This document shows positions 26,822-35,311 of a stretch of 64,000 nucleotides of DNA, piece after piece; position 1 is the first letter of the stretch, and every line of letters starts with the position of its first letter. Both the position numbers and the translations under genes were made by a program. The notes beneath the pieces are model-generated. The model had not been told where the DNA came from and searched no databases. It saw only the letters and a list, made by a program, of their open reading frames with translations. Origin of the DNA: Clostridiales bacterium 38-18 (GTDB lineage Bacteria > Bacillota > Clostridia > Peptostreptococcales > Acidaminobacteraceae); the NCBI GenBank assembly GCA_001897605.1, contig MKTL01000006.1, forward strand, positions 163,780 to 227,779, written 5' to 3'.

Positions 26822-28529
26822 ATAAGTCACCTCCTAATTGTGTTTGACATATTGCACGATAGCTATCATTTGTTCGTTTTAGTTCCTCATGTGTTCCAGA
26901 AGCTTTGATTTCACCGTCTTCCATAACGATGATTATATCTGCATGCATAATGGCGCTAACCCGTTGGGCGATAATTATGCTGGTAGTTTGTGTAAAATGC
27001 TCAGACAGGGCTTTTCTAAGATTAGCATCTGTTCGATAATCAAGCGCACTAGAAGAATCATCCAATATTAGTATCTCAGGATGAGAGGCGAGCGCACGTG
27101 AAAGTAAAATTCTCTGCCTTTGACCACCACTCATATTCATTCCTTTTATGCTCAACCTATGATGCCAGCCCTCCGCAAGTGAATCAATGAACTCAGCCGC
27201 TTGTGCAGCTTGTGTTGAGAACAATAAATTTTCTACTGGAAGCTCTCTGCCGAAGTCAATATTTTCAACGATGGTATCTGCAAATAAAATATCACTTTGA
27301 AAGACGATGCCAAAGAGCTTGTGTAGCTTACTGCGTTCTATGGACTTAATATTGGCACCGTTTATTTTAATCTCGCCCTGATCAACATCGTATAATCGTA
27401 ATAATAGCTTTATAATGCTCGTTTTTCCACTGCCAGTTGGACCAATAATGCCTAGTGTTTGTCCTTTTTTAAGCTTAAAGCTAATATGATTGAGATCAGC
27501 TTGATTTTTATGATATGAGAAAACCACATCATTGAATTCGACGTGATAATTTGATGACTCGACTGGATATGCTTCTATACATAGCTCTTCAGGCGTATCT
27601 ATAACCTCAACGATTCGTTGGAAAGAAGCTAGACCTTTTGAGGCGAGTACAAAAATTCTACTAATTGAGAGCATTGCATTTAAAATAATAGTGAAATAGG
27701 TTAAAAATGCGATAACCACACCTGGCTGAGAAAGGCCAAGATTCACTCGGTAGGCACCGACGAGTATAACGCCTGTAAGTCCGAGATTTAAATAAAGATT
27801 CATCATTGGGTTGGTAATCGCCATGGTATAACCGACTTTTTTCTCTTGTTTTACTACATCGCTGCTATAACGACTAAAGCGGTCTCGTTCTGAACTCGAT
27901 TTACCAAGTGCTTTTATAATTCTTATACCTGTAATGTTTTCGCGAATAACTCGGACCATTTGATCTACAGTTTTTTGAAGTGATTTGTAAAGTGGAATTC
28001 CCTTTTTTGATACAATATAGACGGTAGCAAAAATAAAAGGCTGAACGCCGATTAAAACCAGTGCAAGAACGGGATCAATAGTTATGGTCACGATAATTCC
28101 ACCAAGCAGTAGTATAGGTGCTCTAACGCCTAAACGCTGCATCATTCCGACCATATGATGTACGTGGTAAGTATCCGATGTAAGTCTAGAGACTAAGGAA
28201 GGTATTGTAAATTTATCAATTTGACCACAGGACAAATAAACAATTTTTGAAAACAAATCATGTCGAATTCGACGAGTGGTTTCGGCTGCAACTCGAGTAG
28301 CCATTCGATTTGCTGTAATATTAGCTATTATGGCTATCGCAGCGCATAAAACCATTGCGCCACTCCATAGGATAATTGGATGGATTTCTCGTGTTGGTAC
28401 AATGTCATCAATGATATGCGCAAGAATCCAAGGTATTAAAAGATCCATAATAGTTCCAATAAACTTAATGGTCAGTCCAAGTGACATTCGTGGTAAAAAA
28501 GGTTTTAAATAATCAAAAAAACGTTTCAT
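26808..28529 (-). CDS. ABC exporter 1, subunit with degenerate ATPase site
   Basis: A 573-residue half-transporter, first gene of the pair. Six TM helices occupy residues 1-310; the ATPase domain has Walker A GPTGSGKTS, a canonical signature MNMSGGQRQR and Walker B ILILDDSSSALD, in which the catalytic Glu is Asp. The switch region reads IAQRVSAI, Gln replacing His. In heterodimers such as TM287/288 this pattern marks the degenerate nucleotide site, complementing the partner's altered signature. AAAGGTGA precedes the ATG. Expression is controlled by the promoter and dyad immediately upstream. Confidence 0.92.
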   Translation of the reverse strand: MKRFFDYLKPFLPRMSLGLTIKFIGTIMDLLIPWILAHIIDDIVPTREIHPIILWSGAMVLCAAIAIIANITANRMATRVAAETTRRIRHDLFSKIVYLSCGQIDKFTIPSLVSRLTSDTYHVHHMVGMMQRLGVRAPILLLGGIIVTITIDPVLALVLIGVQPFIFATVYIVSKKGIPLYKSLQKTVDQMVRVIRENITGIRIIKALGKSSSERDRFSRYSSDVVKQEKKVGYTMAITNPMMNLYLNLGLTGVILVGAYRVNLGLSQPGVVIAFLTYFTIILNAMLSISRIFVLASKGLASFQRIVEVIDTPEELCIEAYPVESSNYHVEFNDVVFSYHKNQADLNHISFKLKKGQTLGIIGPTGSGKTSIIKLLLRLYDVDQGEIKINGANIKSIERSKLHKLFGIVFQSDILFADTIVENIDFGRELPVENLLFSTQAAQAAEFIDSLAEGWHHRLSIKGMNMSGGQRQRILLSRALASHPEILILDDSSSALDYRTDANLRKALSEHFTQTTSIIIAQRVSAIMHADIIIVMEDGEIKASGTHEELKRTNDSYRAICQTQLGGDLYDAV

Positions 28530-28548
28530 AGCATCACCTTTGTTGTTG

Positions 28549-28608
28549 TTAAATGATCAAATCATTTAAAGATAAAAAAATATTACCATACCCGAAAGAT
28601 TATGTCAA
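28549..28608 (-). promoter_or_regulatory. Promoter and operator of ABC exporter 1
   Basis: On the minus strand: TTGACA (28608-28603), 17 bases, TAATAT (28585-28580). Immediately downstream is a perfect dyad with 9-bp arms (TTAAATGAT / ATCATTTAA) separated by three bases, 28549-28569, covering about +4 to +24. This is a typical position for a TetR- or MarR-type repressor; no such gene adjoins this operon. Confidence 0.75.
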
Positions 28609-28691
28609 AGCACTAAAAGAGGCAAAAATCCCCTCGTATTAATAAATGAAATAAAGTATAATTATGACTAGAACTAACTTAGGAGACAGTG

Positions 28692-29786
28692 ATGAGGGTC
28701 AATTCGAGAAAAGACAAAATTAGAAAATTTATGAGATCTAAGTATTTGATGAGAAGGTTAATCATTATTGGCGTTGGCTTAATACTTATTTATATTTTAA
28801 TCTCCGGACTATTGAAGGGATTATTTCCATCTAAGGATTCGAATACGAAATATCCTTTGGGAGAAACTGAAGCATCAGAAATTAATTCTCAAGAGAGTAC
28901 CGACCAGAGTGAAATCAATTCTGAAAGTACTGAAATCACCAATGATCAATCAGACGGACAGCTAACCACAGAGACTCAAGAAAGTACATCTATTGGCTCT
29001 GAAACTCAGGAACAACCTAATACAAATGAAACTAAATCTGATACTCAAGGAGAAAATATCATGTCATTTAATTCAGTTGCTTATAGCCTATCATCCTATG
29101 ATGCTAGATACACAGCGTACTCTAAAGCTCATCCAGAGCTAACAGCAGAGCAGGTTGTTTTAAGAGTAAATACGAACTTAGATCAAGAGTTTTACACGAA
29201 TATCACAGAGGCTATTGATCCTAATTCTATTGAAGTTCTGTGTAATAAATTTTATCAGCTATCTAGCTCCTTTGAACCTAGTGAGCTTGTCAGTGTGAAG
29301 GATGGCTACTATGTTCAGGATGGTAAATCCTATTTATTGTCGCAGAGCGCATTATCTGCTTTCATAGAAATGTCAGATGCAGCCAAAAAAGAGGGCGTTT
29401 CCATCAAAATAATTTCTGCATATAGAACCTATAGCTATCAAGAAAACTTGTATAATAAATATACTGCGAACAATGGAAAAGCAGCAGCAGATCGTTTTTC
29501 AGCAAGACCAGGTCACTCAGAGCATGAGACTGGCTTTGCCATCGATATAAATGATGTTGCTCAAGCCTTTGAGAATACTGAAGCATTTCAATGGCTGTCT
29601 AAAAACAGCTACAAATACGGTTATATATTGAGATATCCCAAGGGTAAGGAGGATACAACTGGGTATATGTACGAGCCTTGGCATTATCGATATTTAGGTG
29701 CTGATTTGGCTACGAAGGTTCAAGAGTCAGATTTAACCTATGATGAATATTATGCGAAATATTTGCTTAAGGATCATGTTGATTAA
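28692..29786 (+). CDS. VanY-type D-alanyl-D-alanine carboxypeptidase (M15B)
   Basis: A 364-residue membrane-anchored peptidase. A basic N-terminus and one TM helix (about 23-44) lead to a Ser/Thr/Glu-rich linker of low complexity (about 50-120), which probably spans the wall, and a C-terminal VanY/LAS metallopeptidase domain. Zinc ligands and catalytic residues appear in SARPGHSEHETGFAIDI (H and D) and in EPWHYRY (catalytic Glu and third His). Such enzymes remove the terminal D-Ala of peptidoglycan stem peptides. The ATG at 28692 follows AGGAGA. Single gene; -10-like TATAAT at 28657. Confidence 0.9.
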   Translation: MRVNSRKDKIRKFMRSKYLMRRLIIIGVGLILIYILISGLLKGLFPSKDSNTKYPLGETEASEINSQESTDQSEINSESTEITNDQSDGQLTTETQESTSIGSETQEQPNTNETKSDTQGENIMSFNSVAYSLSSYDARYTAYSKAHPELTAEQVVLRVNTNLDQEFYTNITEAIDPNSIEVLCNKFYQLSSSFEPSELVSVKDGYYVQDGKSYLLSQSALSAFIEMSDAAKKEGVSIKIISAYRTYSYQENLYNKYTANNGKAAADRFSARPGHSEHETGFAIDINDVAQAFENTEAFQWLSKNSYKYGYILRYPKGKEDTTGYMYEPWHYRYLGADLATKVQESDLTYDEYYAKYLLKDHVD

Positions 29787-29873
29787 GTTTATTTTAGACA
29801 CGTATTTAAGAGGAAGATTTATTATAATGAGTATCATTTTTGCTCTGAAAGAATAGAAAGAAAAGGGAAGCGT

Positions 29874-30278
29874 ATGCAAAGAAAAGAGTATGATAAAATG
29901 AAAAATGAAAAAAGCAATCAAAATTCGATTAATGAAGACCGCTGTGATTGCAATGTTATGCATCAAGAAGCAATTGATCTTGCAAAAAAATATATGCCTG
30001 AGACAAATGTATTAGCTTCGATGGCAGATTTTTTTAAGGTTTTTGGTGATCCTACAAGAATTAAAATATTGACTGCACTTACAGAGACAGAGCTTTGCGT
30101 TTGTGATATTGCATTTATATTAGGGATGACACAGAGTGCGATTTCACACCAGCTTAGAGTTCTTAAGCAAGCAAAATTAGTCAAGTCTAGAAAAGAAGGC
30201 AAGGTCGTCTATTACATGTTAGATGATGAGCATGTAAAGCAAATAATTGATTTAGGGACAGTACACGTCGTTGAATAG
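29874..30278 (+). CDS. ArsR/SmtB-family metal sensor, CadC-like
   Basis: A 134-residue winged-helix repressor. FGDPTRIKILTAL and ELCVCDIAFILGMTQSAISHQL form the DNA-binding region; the ELCVCD motif in helix 3 and the extra N-terminal cysteines (RCDCNVMH, residues 23-30) together are the thiolate metal site of CadC-type sensors for Cd, Pb or Zn. A C-terminal helix (alpha5 type) ends in HVVE. No metal-exporting ATPase lies next to it. It is followed 31 bases later by an ECF substrate-binding component, probably in the same operon, which is an unusual partner. Confidence 0.88.
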   Translation: MQRKEYDKMKNEKSNQNSINEDRCDCNVMHQEAIDLAKKYMPETNVLASMADFFKVFGDPTRIKILTALTETELCVCDIAFILGMTQSAISHQLRVLKQAKLVKSRKEGKVVYYMLDDEHVKQIIDLGTVHVVE

Positions 30279-30309
30279 TATTAAATAATTAAGAAAGGAA
30301 GAACTAGTT

Positions 30310-30825
30310 ATGAAGAATCGTATGAACCATTTTACTAGAACAGCAGTCTTATTATCTTTAGCACTTATCTTTCAAATAGGGTTTAATCAATTTGCGCAGC
30401 CTGCGGTTGGTCCACTTGTTAACATGACCTTAATTATAGCGACATTGATCGTTGGTCCATTATCAGCGATTTTGATTGGCGTATTAACGCCATTAGTTGC
30501 CTTTTTACTTGGAATTATGCCTCTGTTACCGATCGTTCCATTTATCATGATTGGAAATGCAATCTTTGTTTTTTCCTTTTATCTTGTTTCGAACAAGCGC
30601 AGCTTTATATTTGAGGGAATTGGTGTCGTTGTAGCTGCATTACTCAAAACCGCATTTTTAGCTTTTTCGGTAAGGTATTTGGTAACCAGTTTTGTTGCAA
30701 AGGTCCCACCCAAGCTCGTAGCTGCACTTTCGATTCCACAGCTATACACGGCTTTGATTGGTGGATTTTTGGCGATAATTATAGGCCGATATTTGATCAA
30801 AGCAATGAAATTAGAGAATAAATAA
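30310..30825 (+). CDS. ECF transporter substrate-binding (S) component
   Basis: A 171-residue, very hydrophobic protein with six predicted helices, the pattern of vitamin- or cofactor-binding S components of energy-coupling factor importers (TRTAVLLSLALIFQIGFNQF, then GPLVNMTLIIATLIVGPLSAILIGVLTPLVAFLLG). The helix-1 AxxxA-type small residues used to dock on EcfT are present in a loose form. The ECF module genes (ecfA, ecfA', ecfT) are absent here, so it must share the module from elsewhere (group II). Ligand not evident. Preceded by a CadC-like sensor gene and closed by a strong terminator. Confidence 0.75.
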   Translation: MKNRMNHFTRTAVLLSLALIFQIGFNQFAQPAVGPLVNMTLIIATLIVGPLSAILIGVLTPLVAFLLGIMPLLPIVPFIMIGNAIFVFSFYLVSNKRSFIFEGIGVVVAALLKTAFLAFSVRYLVTSFVAKVPPKLVAALSIPQLYTALIGGFLAIIIGRYLIKAMKLENK

Positions 30826-30885
30826 TAGAATAAATATGAATAAATAATAGAGAATTGTCAATAGAGAATTGTGATGTTTTTAGCT

Positions 30886-30921
30886 AATCCCGCTTTCAGT
30901 GGTCATGAAAGCGGGATTTTT
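30886..30921 (+). terminator. Terminator after the ArsR-ECF pair
   Basis: AATCCCGCTTTCA (30886-30898) pairs perfectly with TGAAAGCGGGATT (30906-30918), then TTTTA. The rest of the 30826-31128 gap holds a duplicated AT-rich stretch (GAATAAATAATAG twice near 30816-30850), the dyad at 31001 and the promoter at 31081. Confidence 0.92.
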
Positions 30922-31000
30922 ATACTCATAATTCTTAATAGGGTAAGAATTTAAGCTACTAAGAGGGAGGCTTTTTTATTATATGCATCAAATTCACGTA

Positions 31001-31018
31001 TTAAAGTGATCGCTTTAA
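31001..31018. promoter_or_regulatory. Palindrome upstream of the glycopolymer cluster
   Basis: TTAAAGtGATCgCTTTAA, 18 bp with 8 of 9 positions self-complementary, 65 bases before the likely -10 element. Possible operator; no regulator gene is in the cluster. Confidence 0.4.
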
Positions 31019-31080
31019 CTCAAGAGTGATTAGAAATTACGTTTTTGAAGTCGAGGCATCTGTATAAATGAGGTTCATTA

Positions 31081-31089
31081 TGTTATAAT
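31081..31089 (+). promoter_or_regulatory. Extended -10 promoter of the glycopolymer cluster
   Basis: TGTTATAAT is a perfect extended -10 element (TGn plus TATAAT). There is no good -35, which extended -10 promoters do not need. It lies 40 bases before the first gene. Confidence 0.55.
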
Positions 31090-31128
31090 AAGATGTTTAT
31101 TAAATGCAAATGAAAGGCGTGTGACGTA

Positions 31129-32433
31129 TTGAAACTATCAGATAAAACTATAAAAAGAATAAATATATTAATGCTGTTAGGTCATACTGCAGTTTTGATT
31201 TACTATATTCTTTTATCCAATAAAGTGGTTCAAACGATTAAACCTCTACCTACAAGTGATTTCATCTATTATTGGAATCTGGCTTCTGATTTATCTATCT
31301 ATCATAAAGGTGGCATTATTGGATTTATTTATGCACCATTTAAAGCCCTCGGGATAGCGCCCTATAATGCGGCATGGCTAGTCAATATGCTTTTTTTAAT
31401 CTTAGTTTATTTGGTGACCTGGTTTGGTTTAACTAAATCAACCATAAATCAATCAGACATAAATCAATCAGACATAAATCAATCTGTAATAAAACAAGTC
31501 CTTATACAAATACTTTCAACTTTTGGTTTTACGGTTTTTGCACTTTGGAATACTGGCTACTCGGGAATGGTGAATGCTGATTTTCCAAATGTGGCTCTAA
31601 TCTTAGCATTTGTCAGATTTATGAGTCTTTATTTTGAGTCAAAAGATAAAAGAATGGCTATTTTGAGTGGTTTATTTTTATTTCTCGCGGTTGCACTTCG
31701 CGTTAAAACGGGATTAGCGCTTGGTATCATGACTGGGGCCACAATTGTCTTTTATTTTGGTGCTTTAAGAAGAGACATTCGGGTGAGAGTATTGATACTT
31801 ACCATATGTGTGGCAGTTGGTTTTGCAGCAGTAACGGAGATTATGCTGAGAGCACAATCCGATCGACCACTTGATGTGGCTAGACAGGGCAGATTACAGT
31901 TATACACCGGACTATTATATACCGAGACCGGCAATATGTGTGGCAGATGGACGAGAGAAGCTTTTGATAAAACACTTGAAGAAATTAACGAGCCTCTTTT
32001 AACTGTTATCAATAGGCATTTAAGTGTAAAAAGTAAAGCTTATCTATTATCCATCGTTGGCTGTAAGCTTCAGCATGTTATCGAATATGATGAGTTTTCA
32101 TTTAGAGAATTGCTGGCGTTCGGTGTGAAACATAGAAGCTATACAGAAGCAGATCTAGAAATTGTTAGAAAATATGAGAAAGTGGAAGAAAGTAGAGTCA
32201 TTTGGTTTAAGTGGCTGACGCTGATCGTTAGTTTGTTATTGATAATCCGCCATAAATTTAAAGGTAGAAACTTAAGCTATTTACCTGTTTTTATCTACGG
32301 TGCATTTATGATACTTCACAGTGTTTTTGAAATTCAAGCGAGATATATGGTCGAGCCTTTACTTTGGACATTCTTTGTCGCAATAATCATTTTTAAATAT
32401 GAAACAAAAGAGGTAAGTAAACTTGGAAAATAA
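31129..32433 (+). CDS. Polytopic membrane protein, GT-C glycosyltransferase-like
   Basis: A 434-residue protein with about 10-11 TM helices. SDFIYYWNLASDL in the first external loop (about 41-53) resembles the catalytic Asp loop of GT-C transferases that use polyprenyl-phosphate sugars. Residues 104-120 contain a threefold in-frame repeat (INQSD) encoded by 15-bp tandem units at 31444-31488, in a cytoplasmic loop. The assigned start is the TTG at 31129 with AAAGG about 12 bases upstream; the start is weakly supported. It overlaps the next gene by 11 bases. It is the first gene of the cluster; a transferase or polymerase role is inferred from context. Confidence 0.65.
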   Translation: MKLSDKTIKRINILMLLGHTAVLIYYILLSNKVVQTIKPLPTSDFIYYWNLASDLSIYHKGGIIGFIYAPFKALGIAPYNAAWLVNMLFLILVYLVTWFGLTKSTINQSDINQSDINQSVIKQVLIQILSTFGFTVFALWNTGYSGMVNADFPNVALILAFVRFMSLYFESKDKRMAILSGLFLFLAVALRVKTGLALGIMTGATIVFYFGALRRDIRVRVLILTICVAVGFAAVTEIMLRAQSDRPLDVARQGRLQLYTGLLYTETGNMCGRWTREAFDKTLEEINEPLLTVINRHLSVKSKAYLLSIVGCKLQHVIEYDEFSFRELLAFGVKHRSYTEADLEIVRKYEKVEESRVIWFKWLTLIVSLLLIIRHKFKGRNLSYLPVFIYGAFMILHSVFEIQARYMVEPLLWTFFVAIIIFKYETKEVSKLGK

Positions 32434-34525
32434 CCTTAAAGAGGAGTTTAATTTAAAAAAGAATCTAAATAAGAACCTAAATAAGAACCATATAGAGAAT
32501 CAAATAAAGAAGGTTACTAACGGCTTTAATTTGAGGATTATTTTATATGCATTGATACTGATTAAGGTTGTGAGTGCGATCTTATTAATCGATAACAAAA
32601 TGATGACTACGGTCGCATCATTTGTGTCTCACTTTTCAATAAGTGAGAATCCATGGGATTTCTATTTAAGTGAAGGCAATTTATCTATGTTTCCCTACCC
32701 ATCTTTAATGCTCTATATTTTTAAAGTCTTCTTTTTACCAGCAGAACTATTGAGAATTGAGAATAAATGGCTTCTTAATGGTCTATATTTGTTGCCAATT
32801 CTCATAGCCGATCTTTCTATTTATTTTAACTTAAATCGATTGTTTCCAAATAAAAAGGGGAGGCTGTTGTTCTTTTACTTTGCTTCTCCAGTGGTGTTTT
32901 ATGCAAGTTATATTTTGGGGCAGCTCGATGTTATCGCGGTTGCGTTTATTATAGTTGCACTTTGCGAGCTAAAAGAGAAAAGGTATTTAAGACTCGGGAT
33001 AATCTTAGCGCTTGGTTTTGCCGTTAAGCTACCGGTTTTATTTTCTTTACCTCTGGTTCTTATCTATCTATTTAGAACGCTTCAAAGGGATCGATACAGA
33101 AGAATCGCTGAAATGCTGATTGCATTTGTATTGACGAGCATAATGGTTAATTTACCATTTCTATTCAGTGAAAGCTTTATAAAAATGGTTTATTTCAATC
33201 CTGATCAAAGCTTGTTGTATCATCTCTATCTGCCTGTTGGCTCATTTAAAATCTATATTGCTTATTTGGCAATCCTAGTGATTTACGCAAGGTTTTTAAT
33301 GTATGAAAAAATCAATCGTGATTTACTGCACAACTTTTTAGCGGTTGTGTACACGGTTTTTGTTCTATTAGTACCCCCTTCGGAGAGCTGGTATGTTTGG
33401 AGTTTTATCTTGTGTGCTGTACTTTTCGTAAGTCTCCTTGACAAAGTTAAAATATCTTACTTGCTTAGTCTTGGTTTTTCATTATTATATTTATTGACCT
33501 TTGTTGGTGGCAGCTATATTCATAATGACAATATATCAAATTTGATTTTTACGACATTAGAAGGCGCTTTGTTCTTCATAGTCTATGTTTTATATAAGTA
33601 TGGCATTAAATCAAATCGCGTCTATAAGAAAAAGGAGCATGCGACTCTGATTGGCATCGGTGGCGACTCAGGTGTGGGTAAGACGACTGTAAAACACTGT
33701 ATTGAAGCCTTAATTGGTCATGAAAATATAGTTCCTATTGAGTCCGATGGTGATCATAAGTGGGAGCGTGGCGATATCAGTTGGAATACCATTACGCATT
33801 TAAACCCTAAGGCGAATTATCTCTATAGGCAAGCGCAATATCTTAAAGCACTTAAAAATGGCAGTGCCATCGAACGCGTGGAGTACGATCATGATACTGG
33901 CGCATTTACAGAACCAATCAAGGTTTATCCAAATGACTTTATCATCGTTGCGGGACTTCATCCATTTTTCCTACCACAAACTAGGAAGCTAGTGGATCTT
34001 AAAATTTATATTGATACGGAAGAGTCTTTAAGAAGACACTGGAAAATCAAGAGAGACGTTGCATCGAGAGGTTATTCTATCGATCAAATCCAAAAGCAGA
34101 TTGATGCAAGAGTTGAAGATGCACAAAAGTACATTACACCTCAAAAAAATTATGCAGATTTGATCATAAGATATTATTCTGAGGATGATTTCGAAATGGG
34201 TGGCTGTGTTGATCCTTCGTTAAAGCTTGAGCTTATGATGACGTTAGAAGTTGATGTTGAACCACTTTTGGATCATTTTACTTTAAACGGGATTGATGTC
34301 GTGCATTATTATGATGCAGACTTAAAATTCCAACATATACATTTTAATCGAGAGATTGAATCGATGTTAATAGCTCAGTTTGCTGAGAATTTCATCGAGA
34401 ACATTGAGGAAATCGTCAATGGCCATAAGATTAGATGGGAAAATGGGTACCATGGCATCATTCAATTGTTTACTTTAGTTTGGTTAAGTCATCAGTTTAA
34501 AAAGGGAGAAGAGAATGAACTATAA
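32423..34525 (+). CDS. Fusion: GT-C-like membrane domain plus uridine-kinase-like domain
   Basis: A 700-residue two-part protein. Residues about 33-395 form a polytopic domain with around ten helices and the GQLDVIAVAF loop typical of GT-C mannosyltransferase-like proteins. From about 405 a cytoplasmic P-loop kinase domain begins: GIGGDSGVGKTT (411-422), then ESDGDHKWERGD (the uridine kinase/phosphoribulokinase D-H-Y type region), VAGLHPFFLP and RRHWKIKRDVASRGYS (lid arginines). The domain would phosphorylate a small alcohol or sugar. Start is TTG at 32423 after AGAGGT. The N-terminus holds another in-frame repeat (NLNK). I know of no common protein with this pairing. Confidence 0.75.
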   Translation: MENNLKEEFNLKKNLNKNLNKNHIENQIKKVTNGFNLRIILYALILIKVVSAILLIDNKMMTTVASFVSHFSISENPWDFYLSEGNLSMFPYPSLMLYIFKVFFLPAELLRIENKWLLNGLYLLPILIADLSIYFNLNRLFPNKKGRLLFFYFASPVVFYASYILGQLDVIAVAFIIVALCELKEKRYLRLGIILALGFAVKLPVLFSLPLVLIYLFRTLQRDRYRRIAEMLIAFVLTSIMVNLPFLFSESFIKMVYFNPDQSLLYHLYLPVGSFKIYIAYLAILVIYARFLMYEKINRDLLHNFLAVVYTVFVLLVPPSESWYVWSFILCAVLFVSLLDKVKISYLLSLGFSLLYLLTFVGGSYIHNDNISNLIFTTLEGALFFIVYVLYKYGIKSNRVYKKKEHATLIGIGGDSGVGKTTVKHCIEALIGHENIVPIESDGDHKWERGDISWNTITHLNPKANYLYRQAQYLKALKNGSAIERVEYDHDTGAFTEPIKVYPNDFIIVAGLHPFFLPQTRKLVDLKIYIDTEESLRRHWKIKRDVASRGYSIDQIQKQIDARVEDAQKYITPQKNYADLIIRYYSEDDFEMGGCVDPSLKLELMMTLEVDVEPLLDHFTLNGIDVVHYYDADLKFQHIHFNREIESMLIAQFAENFIENIEEIVNGHKIRWENGYHGIIQLFTLVWLSHQFKKGEENEL

Positions 34526-35195
34526 AGGAATATTATTGGATCTAGACAATACACTTTACAATTATGATCAAGCTCATGAAATTGCGCTTGAAAGTGCTAT
34601 GAGTTTGTTCGCTGAAATGACTGCTCTTGACGTTCAATTCGCATATAAACTCTACAAGCAAGCTAAATCTTCAAGTCATATAGAAAGAATTGGTCAAGCG
34701 GCTTCACACAGTAGAATTTTCTACTTTCAAAGAATGCTTGAGATGATCGGTGCGTTTGATTTTGCAAGTGTAACCAAGTTGAACCACAATTATTGGGACG
34801 TATTTTATAAACAAATGACTTTGGAGCCTTTTGTCTTGGACTTTTTAAAGGAGATTAACGTTCCTAAGTGTATCGTTACAGATTTTACTGCATACGAGCA
34901 ATATCGTAAAATAGAAAAACTAGGGATTGGTGACTGGATTGACTTTTTAGTTACTTCTGAAGAAGCTGGCGTTGAAAAACCACATCCATACATCTATATG
35001 AAAGCACTCGATAAAATGCAGTTAAAACCAAATGAAGTCATTATGATCGGTGATTCTCTTAAAAAGGACTGTCTTGGTGCAAGTCAACTTGGTATTGATA
35101 GCATCTACTATAAAGGAGAGAGAGAGTTTGAAGATTTAAGCAAAGGCATTCATCCTTTGAAATCTTTCTTTGATATTATTCATTGGTTGGAATAG
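34515..35195 (+). CDS. HAD-family phosphatase
   Basis: A 226-residue HAD hydrolase, subclass I. Motif I is LLDLDNTL (D9, D11), motif II has the Thr in CIVTDFTAYEQY, motif III a Lys in VEKPHPYIY, and motif IV MIGDSLKKDCLGA. A helical cap of about 60 residues follows motif I, as in YjjG/GS1-type nucleotidases and sugar phosphatases. GGGAG precedes the ATG, which overlaps the stop of the kinase fusion by 11 bases, so they are co-translated. In this cluster it probably removes phosphate from a sugar or polyol intermediate. Confidence 0.85.
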   Translation: MNYKGILLDLDNTLYNYDQAHEIALESAMSLFAEMTALDVQFAYKLYKQAKSSSHIERIGQAASHSRIFYFQRMLEMIGAFDFASVTKLNHNYWDVFYKQMTLEPFVLDFLKEINVPKCIVTDFTAYEQYRKIEKLGIGDWIDFLVTSEEAGVEKPHPYIYMKALDKMQLKPNEVIMIGDSLKKDCLGASQLGIDSIYYKGEREFEDLSKGIHPLKSFFDIIHWLE

Positions 35196-35311
35196 GGGAT
35201 TCTAATGTGTCATAATAAGGATGGATTGATAAATAAGCATACTGTAAAACAAGAAAATTTAATGCATGATGACACTTTATAAATAAGTATGACCATAGAG
35301 GATGTTAGTAT

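Noticed and set aside
30816-30870. Duplicated AT-rich segments (GAATAAATAATAG and AGAATTGT repeats)
   Set aside because: They look like local slippage duplications after a stop codon; no structure or ORF supports a function.
30960-31028. Eight-codon ORF after GGGAGG (ATG near 30983)
   Set aside because: The ribosome site is about 14 bases from the ATG and the peptide has no recognisable arrest or regulatory motif.
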